From Epinephelus fuscoguttatus (taxonomy: Eukaryota; Chordata; Actinopteri; Perciformes; Serranidae), in the NCBI RefSeq assembly GCF_011397635.1, contig NC_064770.1, positions 24,411,603 to 24,475,602 on the forward strand: a stretch of 64,000 nucleotides of DNA, written 5' to 3'. This document shows positions 37,560 through 49,140 of this stretch, piece after piece. Each line of letters starts with the position of its first letter. Position 1 is the stretch's first letter. The notes below the pieces were generated by a model. That model saw nothing but the letters and a program-made list of their open reading frames with translations, was not told where the DNA came from and did not search any database. A program made the position numbers and the translations under genes.

Positions 37560-38460
37560 CGGTTCTTTAACTGGAGGTTTATATTCAGGAACACCATAAG
37601 TGCAACCCAGTGGCCAGAAGGAAATTTGGCATTGCACTTATCATATCAACATTTTCACAATGATGTAGTTTAGATGACATATACAAGCTGACTTTGTCAT
37701 CAGGAGGTGGAGTGGATGTTGGATGGCGTGGAACCGAGGCGAGACACCTGCCACATTGTAGACCACTGTTAAAGACCAACAACAACAACAAAACCAGTTG
37801 TGTTTTAGCAAGTCAATGCTGCGTTTCTATCATTTCTTTAGGTGCCAATCATAGGCGTTTTGTAGCACCCATTGGTGAGTTAGCAACACAAAAATTAGTT
37901 GACTTTACTATGACATTGCTGCTTTTCCTTCTGGAGTTATGTGGATGTGGAGCTAAATGTTGTGCCTGGGGCACGTTGTGTATTAATGATACTCGTTACC
38001 TGGAGAGGTTGGAAAAAGATATACGTTTCTTGCCTGTTCCAAAACCAAACTCAAACCCTGAAAAGTGTAGGGTTAGCTAGCTAGCTACTGAAGATATAGC
38101 CTACTGAATGTATACACATGCTGCTTTTGCTTTTTAATGATTATAACAGTGAAAAAAAGGCCGACCCTGCTGTACAGGAACCAGTGAAGGGAAGCAGGGA
38201 AACTTTGCTGATATTGAACCAGCTGTGGGTAATCACCTTGTGTGCAGATGAACATAGATCCCGGAGATCCTTGCCCATCCAGCAACCAAGGTCTAGGTAC
38301 TGGCAGGGAGGTGAAGCCAAACACTGCTCATCTGCACACACTGTGATGCCACACAGCTGGTTCAATATCAGCAAAGTTTCCCTTTATATTCATTGTCTTG
38401 TGTGGCGATCAGCAGTGATGTGGTGGTTCACTTTTACACTGTGATCTGTAGCCTATAGTT
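37560..38460. repeat. Repeat-rich block
   Basis: The part at about 37590-37800 (CCAGTGGCCAGAAGGAAATT, GTCATCAGGAGGTGGAGTGG, GGAACCGAGGCGAGACACCT) is recalled as a dispersed teleost repeat. It is followed by a fold-back listed separately. Frames in this block (37585-37791 minus; 37694-38080 plus) are not considered genes. Confidence 0.4.
38198..38392. repeat. Fold-back inverted repeat
   Basis: The left arm, 38198-38255 (GGGAAACTTTGCTGATATTG, AACCAGCTGTG, TGTGTGCAGATGA), is the near-perfect reverse complement of the right arm, 38326-38392. The spacer is about 70 bp. It would form a stem of nearly 60 bp. Confidence 0.8.
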
Positions 38461-40524
38461 CGGCTTTAGCTTCTAACTATCTTTGTCTTTTTAACCTGTT
38501 GTTGCTGCTGAGTCAGTTTGACATCCTGGATATATCCTTCAAACACAGACTGTAGACCCCTCTGTCTGCTTCTCTCTGGAATCACCGTTTAATTTTTCAA
38601 AAAATATAATATTTCTTCAGGGAGTGCAGTTAGTTACAGCATGGGCTCCATGGTTAGAAATGCACTTCTAACGACCCTCCAAGGTTTCAAGGGCTTTAAG
38701 CTACTTACTAAAAGGGAAAACTGGACATTAAGGGGTTCTAACCAATAGGTTAGGATTGTTGAACGGACCTATAGGGTACAGGCCATGGTCTGGGGACTCC
38801 CTGATATCAGTGCCCAGGGGCCCACTGTCTCATCATCCGCCCATGGATGGGACTTAAAACATCAATTCCAGTCCAGTCGGCTTCTTTTTTAAAATCATTT
38901 TACTTTACTGTACTTTAAATATTAAAAACCAGTGAAAGGATAAGTACACTGTAGACATTGTAATTGTATGAGGTATAAAAATGTGTCTCCTCTAAGACAA
39001 GTCAAAGGCCCTGCTTCTTTGCTGAGTCGCTTCATGTAGCGACTCATGGCTTTCCTGTGATAGAGAGAGCTGATGAATCCATGCTAATCCTCCTTTTCAT
39101 CCCACCTAGTCCTTCTCCCCAGCTGCCTCGCCTGTGGCTCTGAATACCTGCCTGTTTAATGTATTACCCGCCATGCAGCCCCCTCTGCTTTCATCTAGCT
39201 AACTACACCACCTTGATGTTGGAGTAGTGCTTAATTCAGGGTGGTTAGAGCATCAAACAATCTGCAAGGTCCAGACAGACAAAAGATCACCTGTGAAGTT
39301 GAGCATTGTCTGGGTGAGATATTGTGCACATGCACCTGACAAATTTGTTAATGTTTGCATCATAAAGGATGTGTTGAGTGAGAGACCAGTGACCAGTTTG
39401 ATCAAGGACACGATGTGGTGCCCTGCAGCAACCCGTAAAACCACATAAAATGTGATAGATCCTCTTTTGTCCTGCACAAAATACACACCCCTGCATGAAT
39501 TCCTCCCTTTGGTTCCAAACAATCAAGCAAGGTTTAATGAGTGAGTCCAGTGGTTGACATTAAAGCTGTGGCACATGGGCAGGAGGACTGTCCCTGCCGT
39601 CCTCAGGGACACACTGTGAGGTGGTGGAAAATACAAACTTTTAATTTTAATGAGACGGAGGAATGTTGCCACCCCTATTCATCCTCTCTCTTCACTCTCT
39701 TCCTCTTCCTCTGGTCAAAAGATCTCCTCCAGGTCAGACATGCACAAAGGTGCAGCAAATAATGGATGAGGGTGTATTACTCCACCATCACCTTTCTTTA
39801 ATGATGACTTCTCCCTCCTCCTCCTCCTCCTCCTCCTCCTCCTCCTTCTTTTTATTCTGTCCTCTCTCAAGAGCTGTCACTAATCCTGCCTCAGCTTTTA
39901 GCCATCTCCCTCTTTAATCATAACTCAAACAGTGTATCAAAATGCAGGAGCAAACAGCAGCAACAGCAATCCATCAAAACACTGGAGCCGCATGCATATC
40001 TGATGAGGCGTACAGTAGAATCAACACAATGCAACAACAGTTTGCCGATCAGGTCCATTTTTCTTTCAGGTGCTGTTTTTTTCAAACTGTAAACCCACTG
40101 ACCCAACTTTTGAAAATTTCCACACTATGTTATACACCAGCACCTCATGGATTTTACATTGGATTGACAATGATTTCTGATAGACTGCAGCAGCGGTGTT
40201 GGTTCATTGTAATTGAATGTGGAAAACATGCTGATTAAACATTGCAAATCAATCACTGTCCATAATGAAGTGGGTGATAAACACAAAAGCTTGATGCTGG
40301 GCTCAATCATCAGAAATGTACCATGTGCTGATAGAAGCAACATGAGACTCCTAAAACATGATTGTTTATGATAGGGGTGCAGTATCTGTTTGGAATAGTT
40401 TGACATTTTGGGCAACAAGCACATTCACTTTCTCACGAGGAGGTACATGAGGAGGTTGATAGGTCTACAACTCTCAGGTCTGTAAGATGAATATGAAGCT
40501 AAAGCCAGCAGTCAATATCATAAT
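38461..40524. other. Intergenic, no gene seen
   Basis: No supported exon. It contains a (CTC)n tract at 39815-39846. Overlapping frames on both strands at 39227-39530 and 39942-40424 have no known domain. Confidence 0.5.
39815..39846. repeat. (CTC)n triplet repeat
   Basis: About ten CTC/TCC units; polypurine-polypyrimidine. Confidence 0.9.
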
Positions 40525-40715
40525 GACTAATTGTCATAAAAAAGTCATAGTATAGTATGTCGAAAAAAATGTAAACAAAAATTGTCATAGTATAGCATGT
40601 TATAAAAAATGTCATACTATTTTTTTAAATCATAGTATAGTATGTTATGAAAAATGTTTTTAAAAAAAGTTGTATAATATGTCATAAAAACATGTAAATA
40701 AAAAATCATAGTATC
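40525..40715. repeat. AT-rich degenerate array, CATAGTATAG family
   Basis: Irregular units of GTCATAGTATAGTATGT with A-rich spacers; the same core as the larger array at 41590-42510. Confidence 0.75.
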
Positions 40716-41589
40716 ATCAGCTGCCGTGTTTGAGGTTGAATAAAGAGAACATAAAAAATATTTTCAGATGAGGGACTCCTTTGTTATTTAACAAAAAAAA
40801 AAAAGAAAAAGTTATGAGGCAGAGAAAACAGGAGTTGCCACAGACCCAAAGTCACAATATTTCCAAAGAAAATTCTTCACAGTATGCACTGGAATAATCT
40901 TCTATGCTCGTCTGTCAATGTATTTGTCACGTGTTATTATATAGGTACAATTACAGTGAAATGTAATGTTAATTCAGTTCCTCTAGTCTGTTGCACTATA
41001 AAAAGAATGCTATAATAAATATATGTGTATGATTAGGGGGCTTGTTTCCCTACCGAGGATCCCCGTCAGGATGCTGCTGATGGTGTAAGAGGGGAGGGGA
41101 TATCTGGATATCTCTGGAGTTTCCTCAAGCATCTGAGGTGGAACAGTATGCAACACCTAGGTCAGGCCGCCAGTGACGTGGACACCATGGAACTTGAAGC
41201 TATCCACCCTGTACCCTGAGGGCCTGTTGACATTAAGGTCCCTGCTTCTTCCCAAAGTCAACTATCAGCTCCTGACTTGGCAATAAAATGTTTTTTGTGT
41301 GTGTGTCTTTTTGTTGTTTCCATGTTAATGTAGTCCAAACCAGAAAATGGGTGAAGGGAAACTTTTTTCTTGATGAGACTGATCGCAGGATGTGTAGCAT
41401 AAACATAGCTCAGTGTGATGAACAGACCTTTGTAATTCCTTAAGTTGCACATTCAAGTCCAAACACTGAACTCAAAAGGACTCCATCTGTACTTTTTGAT
41501 AAGAAAGTTGTTGAAGGACAAACTGCCTTGTTGAGTGCTCAATTTAACAGCCTAATGTATTTTGCTAAAAAAGTAAAAAAAAAAATTAA

Positions 41590-42510
41590 AAAAAGTAATA
41601 GTATGGTATGTTGTCCAAAATCAGGTAAAAAAGGTCATAATATAATATGTTGTCCAAAATCATGAAATAGAAGTCATAGTATAGCATGTCGTCAAAAATC
41701 CTGTAAAAAAGTGATAGTATAGCATGTTGTCCAAAATCATGTAAACACGTTATAGTATAGTATGTCATGCAAAATCATGTAAAAAAGTCGTGGTATAGTA
41801 TGTCGTCCAAAATCATGTAAAACGTTATAGTATTGTATGTCGTCATAAATCATGTAAAAAAGTCATAGTACACTATGTCATCAAAAATCATGAAAAACAT
41901 CGTAGTATAGTATGTCGTCCAAAATCATGAAAAAACGTCATAGTATAGCATGTCGTCATAAATCATGTAAAAAAAGTCATAGTACACTATGTCATCAAAA
42001 ATCATGAAAAACGTCATAGTATAGTATGTTGTCCAAATCATGAAATAGAAGTCATAGTATAGCATGTCGTCAAAAATCCTGTAAAAAAGTCATAGTATAG
42101 CATGTTGTCCAAAATCATGTAAAAACGTTGTAGTATAGTATGTCGTGCAAAATCACTTAAAAAAGTTGTTGTATAGTATGTCGTCCAAAATCATGAAAAA
42201 ACGTCATAGTATAGCATGTCGTCCAAAATCATGAAAAAAGTCATAGTGTAATATGTCGTCAAAAAATCATGAAAAAACGTAATAGTATAGGACGTTGTCC
42301 AAAATCATGTAAAAAAAAAGTCATAGTAAAGTATGTCGTCCAAAATCATGAAAAAAGTTCAAAGTATAATATATCAAAAAAGTCAAAGTATGATATGTCA
42401 TAAAACAAGACATAGTGGAATCTGTTTAAAAAAAAATCATACAATATAGTATGTCAAAAAAGTCATAGTGTAGTGTGTAAAAAAAAGTCATAGTGTAGTA
42501 TGTCGAAATA
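41590..42510. repeat. AT-rich minisatellite, 37-39-bp units
   Basis: Units of the form GTATGTCGTCCAAAATCATG plus TAAAAAAGTCATAGTATA repeat roughly 24 times with point changes and small A-run length changes; two counted units are 38 and 37 bp. The right end decays to short AAAAAGTCATAGTGTAGTATG units. Confidence 0.85.
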
Positions 42511-42644
42511 GTCTGGTACATTAACCACTAGTAACCTGAAGAATTGTTGTTCTTATCCTGGATTTGCAGTGAATTAAACAAGCAAAATAAAACTTGAGTA
42601 AGTATTTCCTCTTGTGTGTACTATTTGTGTGTGTATGTGTGCAG

Positions 42645-42847
42645 CGGTGCTGCTGCTGCTGCTGTTGTTGGTGAGCTCAGAGAGCTTTCAGAGGGCTCTG
42701 ACTCCGTCCTCCACAGCGCCCTTTACCAACCTCCAGGGAGCTTCCTTTGAGCCCCTCGCTCTCCCCAGTCGGAGGACAGGAACCAAAAGCTGCCCCCCTT
42801 CATCTGGCAAAATGACAACCACTGACAATAAGGACTATCCTATTTGA
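42645..42847 (+). CDS. Candidate terminal exon, unrecognised product
   Basis: After a TG-rich tract, TGTGTGCAG|CG at 42644/42645 could be an acceptor. The frame then reads a hydrophobic run (AVLLLLLLLVSS) and a Ser/Pro-rich tail (SFQRALTPSSTAPF, ASFEPLALPSRR) to TGA at 42845-42847. The GC-richer text stands out from AT-rich flanks. The leucine run comes from a CTG repeat, and a strong donor-like GTGAGC inside (about 42671) is an alternative reading. I do not recognise the protein. It could equally be chance. Confidence 0.25.
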
Positions 42848-43854
42848 CACAGGGCAGACTCCAAAGACATTTTGTTCTCCTGTGGCCAGCTGTTGGCCGA
42901 GCACTCCTGTGCAACTTCAAAGAGAGGTGAATGGGTCTGGGAACGAGAGGGGAGGTGGATGGAGAGGGGTAGTATGATGGAGAGGTGTGGATATCAAATG
43001 TGACAAGGGGCAAAAAAAAAGCACCAGGTACCTCTTATTTTCTTATGAAACACAGCAGGTGTCGACTGCAGCATGACAATAATGTAACATATGATATCAT
43101 TTTGGAGGCCAAACAATAGGTGGACATGCATCAGTTAACAGGGAACCACAGGAGATTTCCAGCCACTTCATGCTCCTCCTCTCACAGTGATTAGTTTTTA
43201 CAATCAGCAGATGCAAATTGGAATTTGCCGACAGCTCATCAATCACATCCCGGCTGCAATACGTTGAGCGTCTGAGCACGTGCCAGCAGACATATCGTAC
43301 AGTTAATTTGCTCTCAGACACTCGGATATATCTCTGCGCTACGGGTATATGGGATACATTGAGCATTCAATTTTTATCTACCCCTCAAGTTGAGGTGCTG
43401 GCTGCTTTGTCACAAGAGTCATTTGTCTCAGGAGCCATGGACCAACTATGTTTATCCGTCTTATTTTGTTCAGCAGGAAAACAAGTTTAAAATATTGGTG
43501 AGCTGGAATCACCAGCCTCATTGGGCCAAACTGTGATGTTGAAGGAAAAAAAAAGAAACAAGACATTAAATTCTTTCACATTTTCTGGTTTATAAGTTGA
43601 GCTACAAATTACTTCAGAAAGAGATAGATAACATTGAGCTCACACTGTCGCTGTATAACAACACTTTGACACTTTCACAGGTGCATTAAATTAGTTTGAA
43701 TTTTCTTTTTCATAAATTGTTGATGCTATGACGTCATTTGCATGAAATCAATAATGGTTTTAACTGTGGAAGAAGTAAACATTCTATTTTATCATACACC
43801 TAAGAGGAGAATAGCAGCAAAACACACTCTCGGTAAAACTTTTGTGGATTACAG

Positions 43855-43952
43855 CTGTGCCCCAAATCCATACGACATCCCACGAGACAATGCAGGAAAT
43901 GAAGCTCTGGCAAAGGTTCAGTCAGGAAGGCAATACTGTTCATGCTCAGGAT
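43855..43952 (+). CDS. Candidate short exon, unrecognised product
   Basis: A 98-nt block lies between an acceptor-like GATTACAG (ending 43854) and a consensus donor GTAAGT (43953-43958). One frame is open throughout: VPQIHTTSHET then MQEMKLWQRFSQEGNTVHAQ and D, ending in phase 0. The ATG at 43890 could be a start. No partner exon was found and I do not recognise the protein. A second frame (CAPNPYDIPRDNAGNEAL) is also open, which weakens the case. Confidence 0.25.
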
Positions 43953-43958
43953 GTAAGT

Positions 43959-44688
43959 TTGTTTCTCACTCTGCCATTCACTCCTTGCACGTATCCATTC
44001 ACCCCTTTTCTTTACGGATTCATCAGCCTCATCCGCCTCAGCAGCCATCAGCCTCAGAATCATCAGCCACCAGCACCACCAGTGTCTGGACTCCATGTGG
44101 GGATTAATCCTGTTGCTGCTCAGAAGTCCCTTAATCACAAAATATCTCCCTCTGGTGGTCAAACACTAAAGACTTCTGTTAAATCTTAATCAGCACACAA
44201 AATCTGTTCATCTGTGCACTCATATTCTGTATTAAATATTACCTTTACTTCATTCTTCTGTCTCTCTTGATTGAAATAATAAGGTTTTAGTGAAAATGCA
44301 TGTCTTTGGGAAGCACTGAGGATACGACTGATCATAGTTTTGCCTTTGTTAAACATGGTCCCCAATCAATCAATTAATCCATACGTTGATCCATACTCCA
44401 TAGAGGCATGTAAAAAAAAAAAAAAGAGGAAACATGGCATGACTAATGGATATATAAATGGTCATGTTGTAGGTGAAGTGTTCCTTTAAGCATTGCAGCA
44501 ACCAGGCTGCAGTGAACTCCACAGTAAAGGACAGACAAGTGGGGAAATGAGGTATATAATCTGATGTGAAAGGGTCATAAAAATGAAAGCCTGGAGTACA
44601 AAAGGACAGCAGAGAAAGTGGTTAAACATTGGGAATTCCTCATTTTGTGAGAACACATGCACAAACTGCACACACACAAACACACACA

Positions 44689-44751
<63 letters not shown>

Positions 44752-46011
44752 CCCAAGCCTTGGTTCACTGAGTTCATTGTGTTTAGCAGTCTGGAGAGGT
44801 GGATGCAGTCTCTCCCTCACCAAATCATTCCCCTGTACTCAATACAAAATGAAAGTGATTAATTAGTATGGCCGGCAGCTATAAAGGGTCCAAATAAGTT
44901 GTCATCACCGGTCCCTGGGGTGTCTCTCTTTGGTGTAGCTCAAAACAGATCACACAGCCATTTCCCTCGCAGTTATGTGCCCACATATATTTAAAAACTC
45001 AAGGGGCTAAACTTAATTTGTGGGTAGCTGAGGACACTCATATCTTTGATTGAAGAAGTAATCAGTGGTGGTGGTGAAGTTCAAACATTTAATATTCTGA
45101 TCAGTCTCTGCCAGAGAATTCTGGCTGTTGCCATCTAATAGCAGCGCAGAGCAGAAGGGGAGAAAGTGTGGTCATTATTTTTAAAGAGCAGTTTCAGCCT
45201 GACAGCTGCAGAGTAAACTGGGAACCCCCTCTACTGGATCTCTGGAGAAATACTGTAGTGATGTCCCCATCACGTTTGCATTTACAATGTGTGTGTGCCC
45301 TGGATGGCATCTAATTCCATACAAACATTCAGAAAAGTAATCAATCTGTGACTCTAGTCATCCCAATTGAAGTCACCTGAGAGAAAATAAAGGAGAAACC
45401 CAGCTTCCTTTACCTCGCCAAGAAATCGTTTGATAATTCATCAGCTGTCCAATAAAGACGATTGGTGGTTTATGGCGCAATTAGGCAGAAGCAGAGGGGG
45501 CTGGCTATAACATCCATCATAATTAGTGACAGTGGTCCTTTAATGACAAAGAGTAATGTGCCAGAGAAGGACAAGAAGATATGTGGTTGCACAGGTGGTA
45601 ATAATACACCGATGTAGATGGGCAACGCTCCCACTTAAAGTCAACAAAGTGAGAAAATGGCAAGAATAAACTCGAAGACCTCCTGGCCTCCTGAAGTATT
45701 TAATGTCAACAGAATAGTAGCATGTCACTGTTGTGATCTGTGGCAGGAAGTCTCCACATCAGTACACAGATATTTATACCTGCATTTATTACAATACCGA
45801 TGGTGCTGTTATTTATTATAATCATACTTGTAATGAGCTGTGTGCTGGACATTAATTCAATGTAGTGTTGCACCTCCTCACTCTGACCACTGGAGGGCGC
45901 AGACTACCCATGCTCCGGTAAATATCTGTCTACCTCATCATAGCAATGATAAGAGGAAGAATCAGTTTACATTCCTGTATAATTTCCACTGAATTAAATC
46001 CATACTATTTT
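43959..46011. other. Intergenic, no gene seen
   Basis: Non-coding, with one long CA tract. The frames across the CA tract (Thr-His or Cys-Val repeats) are artefacts. Confidence 0.55.
44665..44747. repeat. (CA)n microsatellite, long
   Basis: CA units with a few CAAACA interruptions at the left end, then about 26 uninterrupted units. Confidence 0.95.
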
Positions 46012-46240
46012 CACAGTATGAATAAATAAAGTCTGAGACCACCTGCCAAGATACTTTTGTTGCATTTGTTTCTAATGTAACACCATGTTTTTTATTACAA
46101 ATTATAATATCAGCTCAAAAATTTGAGTGAAAGGTTGAATTTTCAGAAAATATACATGGATTTCAGAATATCATAGTATTTGATGTGCCCCTGTTTTGTT
46201 TTAATGACAGCATGGACTCATCTTGGACTGTGCAAAACCT
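46012..46240 (-). mobile_element. Relic of a Tc1-like transposon (end plus transposase C-terminus)
   Basis: The left end CACAGTATGAATAAATAAAG followed by TCTGAGACCAC resembles, in inverted orientation, 48495-48542 (on the minus strand CACAGTGGGGTACAAACGTC then TGAGACCACAT). On the minus strand, about 46115-46215, the text reads HAVIKTKQGHIKYYDILKS before a stop, the usual shape of a Tc1 transposase C-terminus. The rest is decayed. Whether the two ends belong to one element interrupted by the hAT insertion at 47151 is an inference. Confidence 0.5.
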
Positions 46241-47150
46241 GATGACCCATGCTATCCCAGCATTAAATCAAAATCTAATCAAACTTCATACACTTCATTC
46301 ACAGAGCAGAAGTAAAATAGCACAGAAAAAGCAACAAGTGAAAAGCTAGACATTACAACAATAAACCATAAAATATTTCAAATAAAAAGCATGTAAAAGA
46401 ACAAACTGATACAAAAAAAAGGATCTGATAATGAACATTTAATGTTTCAGAGAGCTTCTTTTGATGTCACAGGGTGCTTGGCTTTCTCAGTCTTCATGTG
46501 CCCCGGTAAATGTCATTTTCTTTGGTCTTCATCGTAAATTGAATGGACTTGTTTTTGTATGGCGCCTGTCTAATCTAATCACTCAAAGCACTTAAACACG
46601 ACATATAAAAACATTCACAATACTGGTGGCTGAGGCTACCACAGAAGGTGCCACCTGCTGCTCAGTTTAACATTCACACGCACTCACACATTTATTTGGA
46701 GCCATCTGGGGTTCAGTGTCTTGCCCAGAGATACTTCAACATGGGGACTGGAGCAGCCGTGGTTTGAGCTGAGGATCTTGCTCCTGAGCCACAGCCAGTC
46801 AAGCAGGTCTTGCAAAGTGTTTTAGACTTCTGTACACTGCTCACTTAGAAATCTTTAGTCTAGCCATGATTTGACACTAAGAAAGCCTCTCTTTGCTTAG
46901 AAAAACGATTTGACTTCTGACATTGTCACTGAGGTCTGATGCGATGTTTCTCACTATCACAATGCTGCATCTAAATGCTAACTCTGCTCTTTTTACCATC
47001 TTTTCTCAAAAAACCTATAAAATCAATCAGTATTTGTCTTCTCTGAGCACACCATAGCTAGCACTGAGGACCTGTGTGGACAGACAAGTTCAACAATCGA
47101 ATCCTGCAGAAGATCCTGATCTGAAACAACCGAGCTGAGTCCAGTATTGT

Positions 47151-48192
47151 CAGAGATGGGCAAAAATACATCAAAATGTATTTTGATCCAAAATACAAAA
47201 TACCCCTCAAATAAATGTATCAAAATAAAATACAAAATACTGGTGCCAGAAAATATATCAAAATAAAATACATGTATTTTGTATTTTCAAATACAGAAAA
47301 TACTTTTTTTCTTTTTCTTTTTAGCAGCGACTCGCAGCTCAATAGGTCACTCTGTCGGTCGGTTGGTCGGTCAGTCCACAAAGCTTTTTGTGGATAACTC
47401 AAAAAGTCCTTGACCAAAAATGCTCAAAATTTGCATACAGCAACTAGAGACCATGAGTAACTATACCAGAGAGAATGCCAACGATTCGTCCATAGGTGGC
47501 GCTATGCTAACCGATTCAGATCTTTTTGTGAATAACTCAAAAAGTCCTTCACCAAAAATGCTCAAAAGGTACATGCTGCAATTAAAGACCACAAGTAACT
47601 ATGCCAGAAAGGACAACCATGATTCATCCATTAATGGCATGAAAGTAGCAAATTTGGTCGCAGCTAAATTTGCACTTATTTTCTCACAATTTGGTGTAGC
47701 AGAGTATTCAGGTTTGGGCTGTAGGCTACCCTAAAATATTATTTAATGATCCAGATTTAGATTCAGACAACTTCATTGATCCCACGTGAGGCAATTCATT
47801 TGTAGCATACTCATCCCAAGCATCAACCACAAAAACATACAATTTCCTATGTCATGCACAGTCCAGTAAAACAGACCACTAGGTCATTGAAGGGCACATT
47901 AAATGGCCCAAGTTTAAAAAAACTTATAGATAAAAATATATATATATATAAAAAAAGTAAAAAATATTGTCACATCCAATATTATAAGAATGCGTAGCCT
48001 ATTATTTTTGTTTTTTGATTTGTGGAGAAAGTATTTTGAGTATTTTAAATACAAAATTACTTCACTCAAAAGTATTTTGTTACAAATTACATTTGCTTTT
48101 TATCGGCCTTATCAAATACAAATTACAAAATACTCAAATGTAATTGAAATACGCATTTTAAATACAAGTAATAGAAATACTGCCCATCCCTG
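47151..48192. mobile_element. hAT-type non-autonomous element with 8-bp duplication
   Basis: Termini are CAGAGATGGGCAAAAATAC on the left and, on the minus strand, CAGGGATGGGCAGTATTTC on the right. Flanks AGTATTGT (47143-47150) and AGTATCGT (48193-48200) are an 8-bp target duplication with one difference. Both ends hold many AAATACAAAATAC-like subterminal words. The interior at about 47320-47660 contains the same motif block twice (AAAAAGTCCTT(G/C)ACCAAAAATGC). No transposase domain. Confidence 0.8.
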
Positions 48193-48348
48193 AGTATCGT
48201 GGCGCTCTATAAGAAGCTGGAACTGCAGAACGCCATGGAGATCCTGTCAGTGGTTTCTGGAGACATCAGTGCTGCTCTGTCTATCATCTCTCTATCTATG
48301 AGGAACGGAAAAGCTCTGCTAAACCTAAAAGAAGTTCCTGGCTCCTGA
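48193..48348 (+). pseudogene. Coding-like stretch beside a hAT insertion, unrecognised
   Basis: A 51-codon open frame reads SIVALYKKLELQNAMEILSV then VSGDISAALSIISLSMRNGK and ALLNLKEVPGS before TGA at 48346-48348. It has protein-like composition (amphipathic, balanced codons) with no repeat character. The hAT element at 47151-48192 splits it from upstream text. Before the insertion the frame stays open for only six more codons; another frame (VQQSNPAEDPDLKQPS) is open just upstream. That pattern suggests a decayed exon or retrocopy with a frameshift. No start codon or splice sites were identified and the family is unknown to me. Confidence 0.35.
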
Positions 48349-48366
48349 CCTGAAGCACATGCATGA

Positions 48367-48386
48367 TATCCTATCCTATCCTATCC
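48367..48386. repeat. (TATCC)n microsatellite
   Basis: Four short ATCCT-type units next to a retroelement-like tail (GGGCTTTATAAATAAGACTG). Confidence 0.7.
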
Positions 48387-48735
48387 TGTAAAGCTTGGGC
48401 TTTATAAATAAGACTGAATTCAATTACATGTCATAACTTTCTTGTGTTCTTAAATGTTTCTGAATCATCAAATTCTGATAATTTCCAGGTTTTGCATGAA
48501 ATAGAATTTCTATGTGGTCTCAGACGTTTGTACCCCACTGTGTAACCTTTATGTATTAATGGTTATTTAGGCTGCTTATTTATTCTATTGTTGCTGGCTA
48601 ATTTTAATTAAGGTGAATCCATAAGTCCATAAATGTAGATGCACATTTTTCCCATTAATTCTGAAAATGCTTAACATGAATATGATGTACAATAACACTG
48701 AAGCCTACAGTCATGTGCTGACACATATTTGGTGA

Positions 48736-48749
48736 ACAGTAGATGGCAG
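48736..48749 (+). promoter_or_regulatory. CTCF-like motif upstream of ldaf1
   Basis: ACAGTAGATGGCAG fits 13 of 14 positions of the CTCF core CCASYAGRKGGCRS. It lies about 400 bp upstream of the first ldaf1 coding exon. Possible 5'-UTR exon text follows, with a weak donor-like AG|GTTGGT at about 48914. Motif match only; binding is not shown. Confidence 0.25.
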
Positions 48750-49140
48750 CAACAATACCAACAAGCCTTTCAGAGTCTCTCCACCAGGAATCCAAAAGAG
48801 GAAGAAAGAGGAGGAGTAGGAAGAAAGTGTTTTAAAAGGGTGTGTTGGCACTGTTGTAGTGTTGAAGAGTCAGAGGCAACTGCAGGACACAAACCAGCTT
48901 TGCTACATAGTTCAGGTTGGTACTTACTAACTTTGGTGTTTGTTTTCAGACATGGTCTAAGGTCATTTAAGGTGTAATACAGCACAGTTTTTAGCTAGTT
49001 AACCATTTGTTACATCCACTGTAGCTCAACTGAATCCCATGTGTGTCTAAACTTTAACCTTGGTTAACAAAATGTACCATTTAGCTGTCAGGTTGACTCA
49101 GTTTTCCTCCTGTCTTCAGTCAGGTCCTACGTCTGTGGAG

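Noticed and set aside
41590..42510. Possible CRISPR-like array
   Set aside because: No distinct repeat/spacer alternation; the whole unit repeats with mutations, in a vertebrate genome, with no associated genes.
44486..44866. ORFs with Cys-Val or Thr-His repeats
   Set aside because: Translations of the (CA)n microsatellite in different frames.
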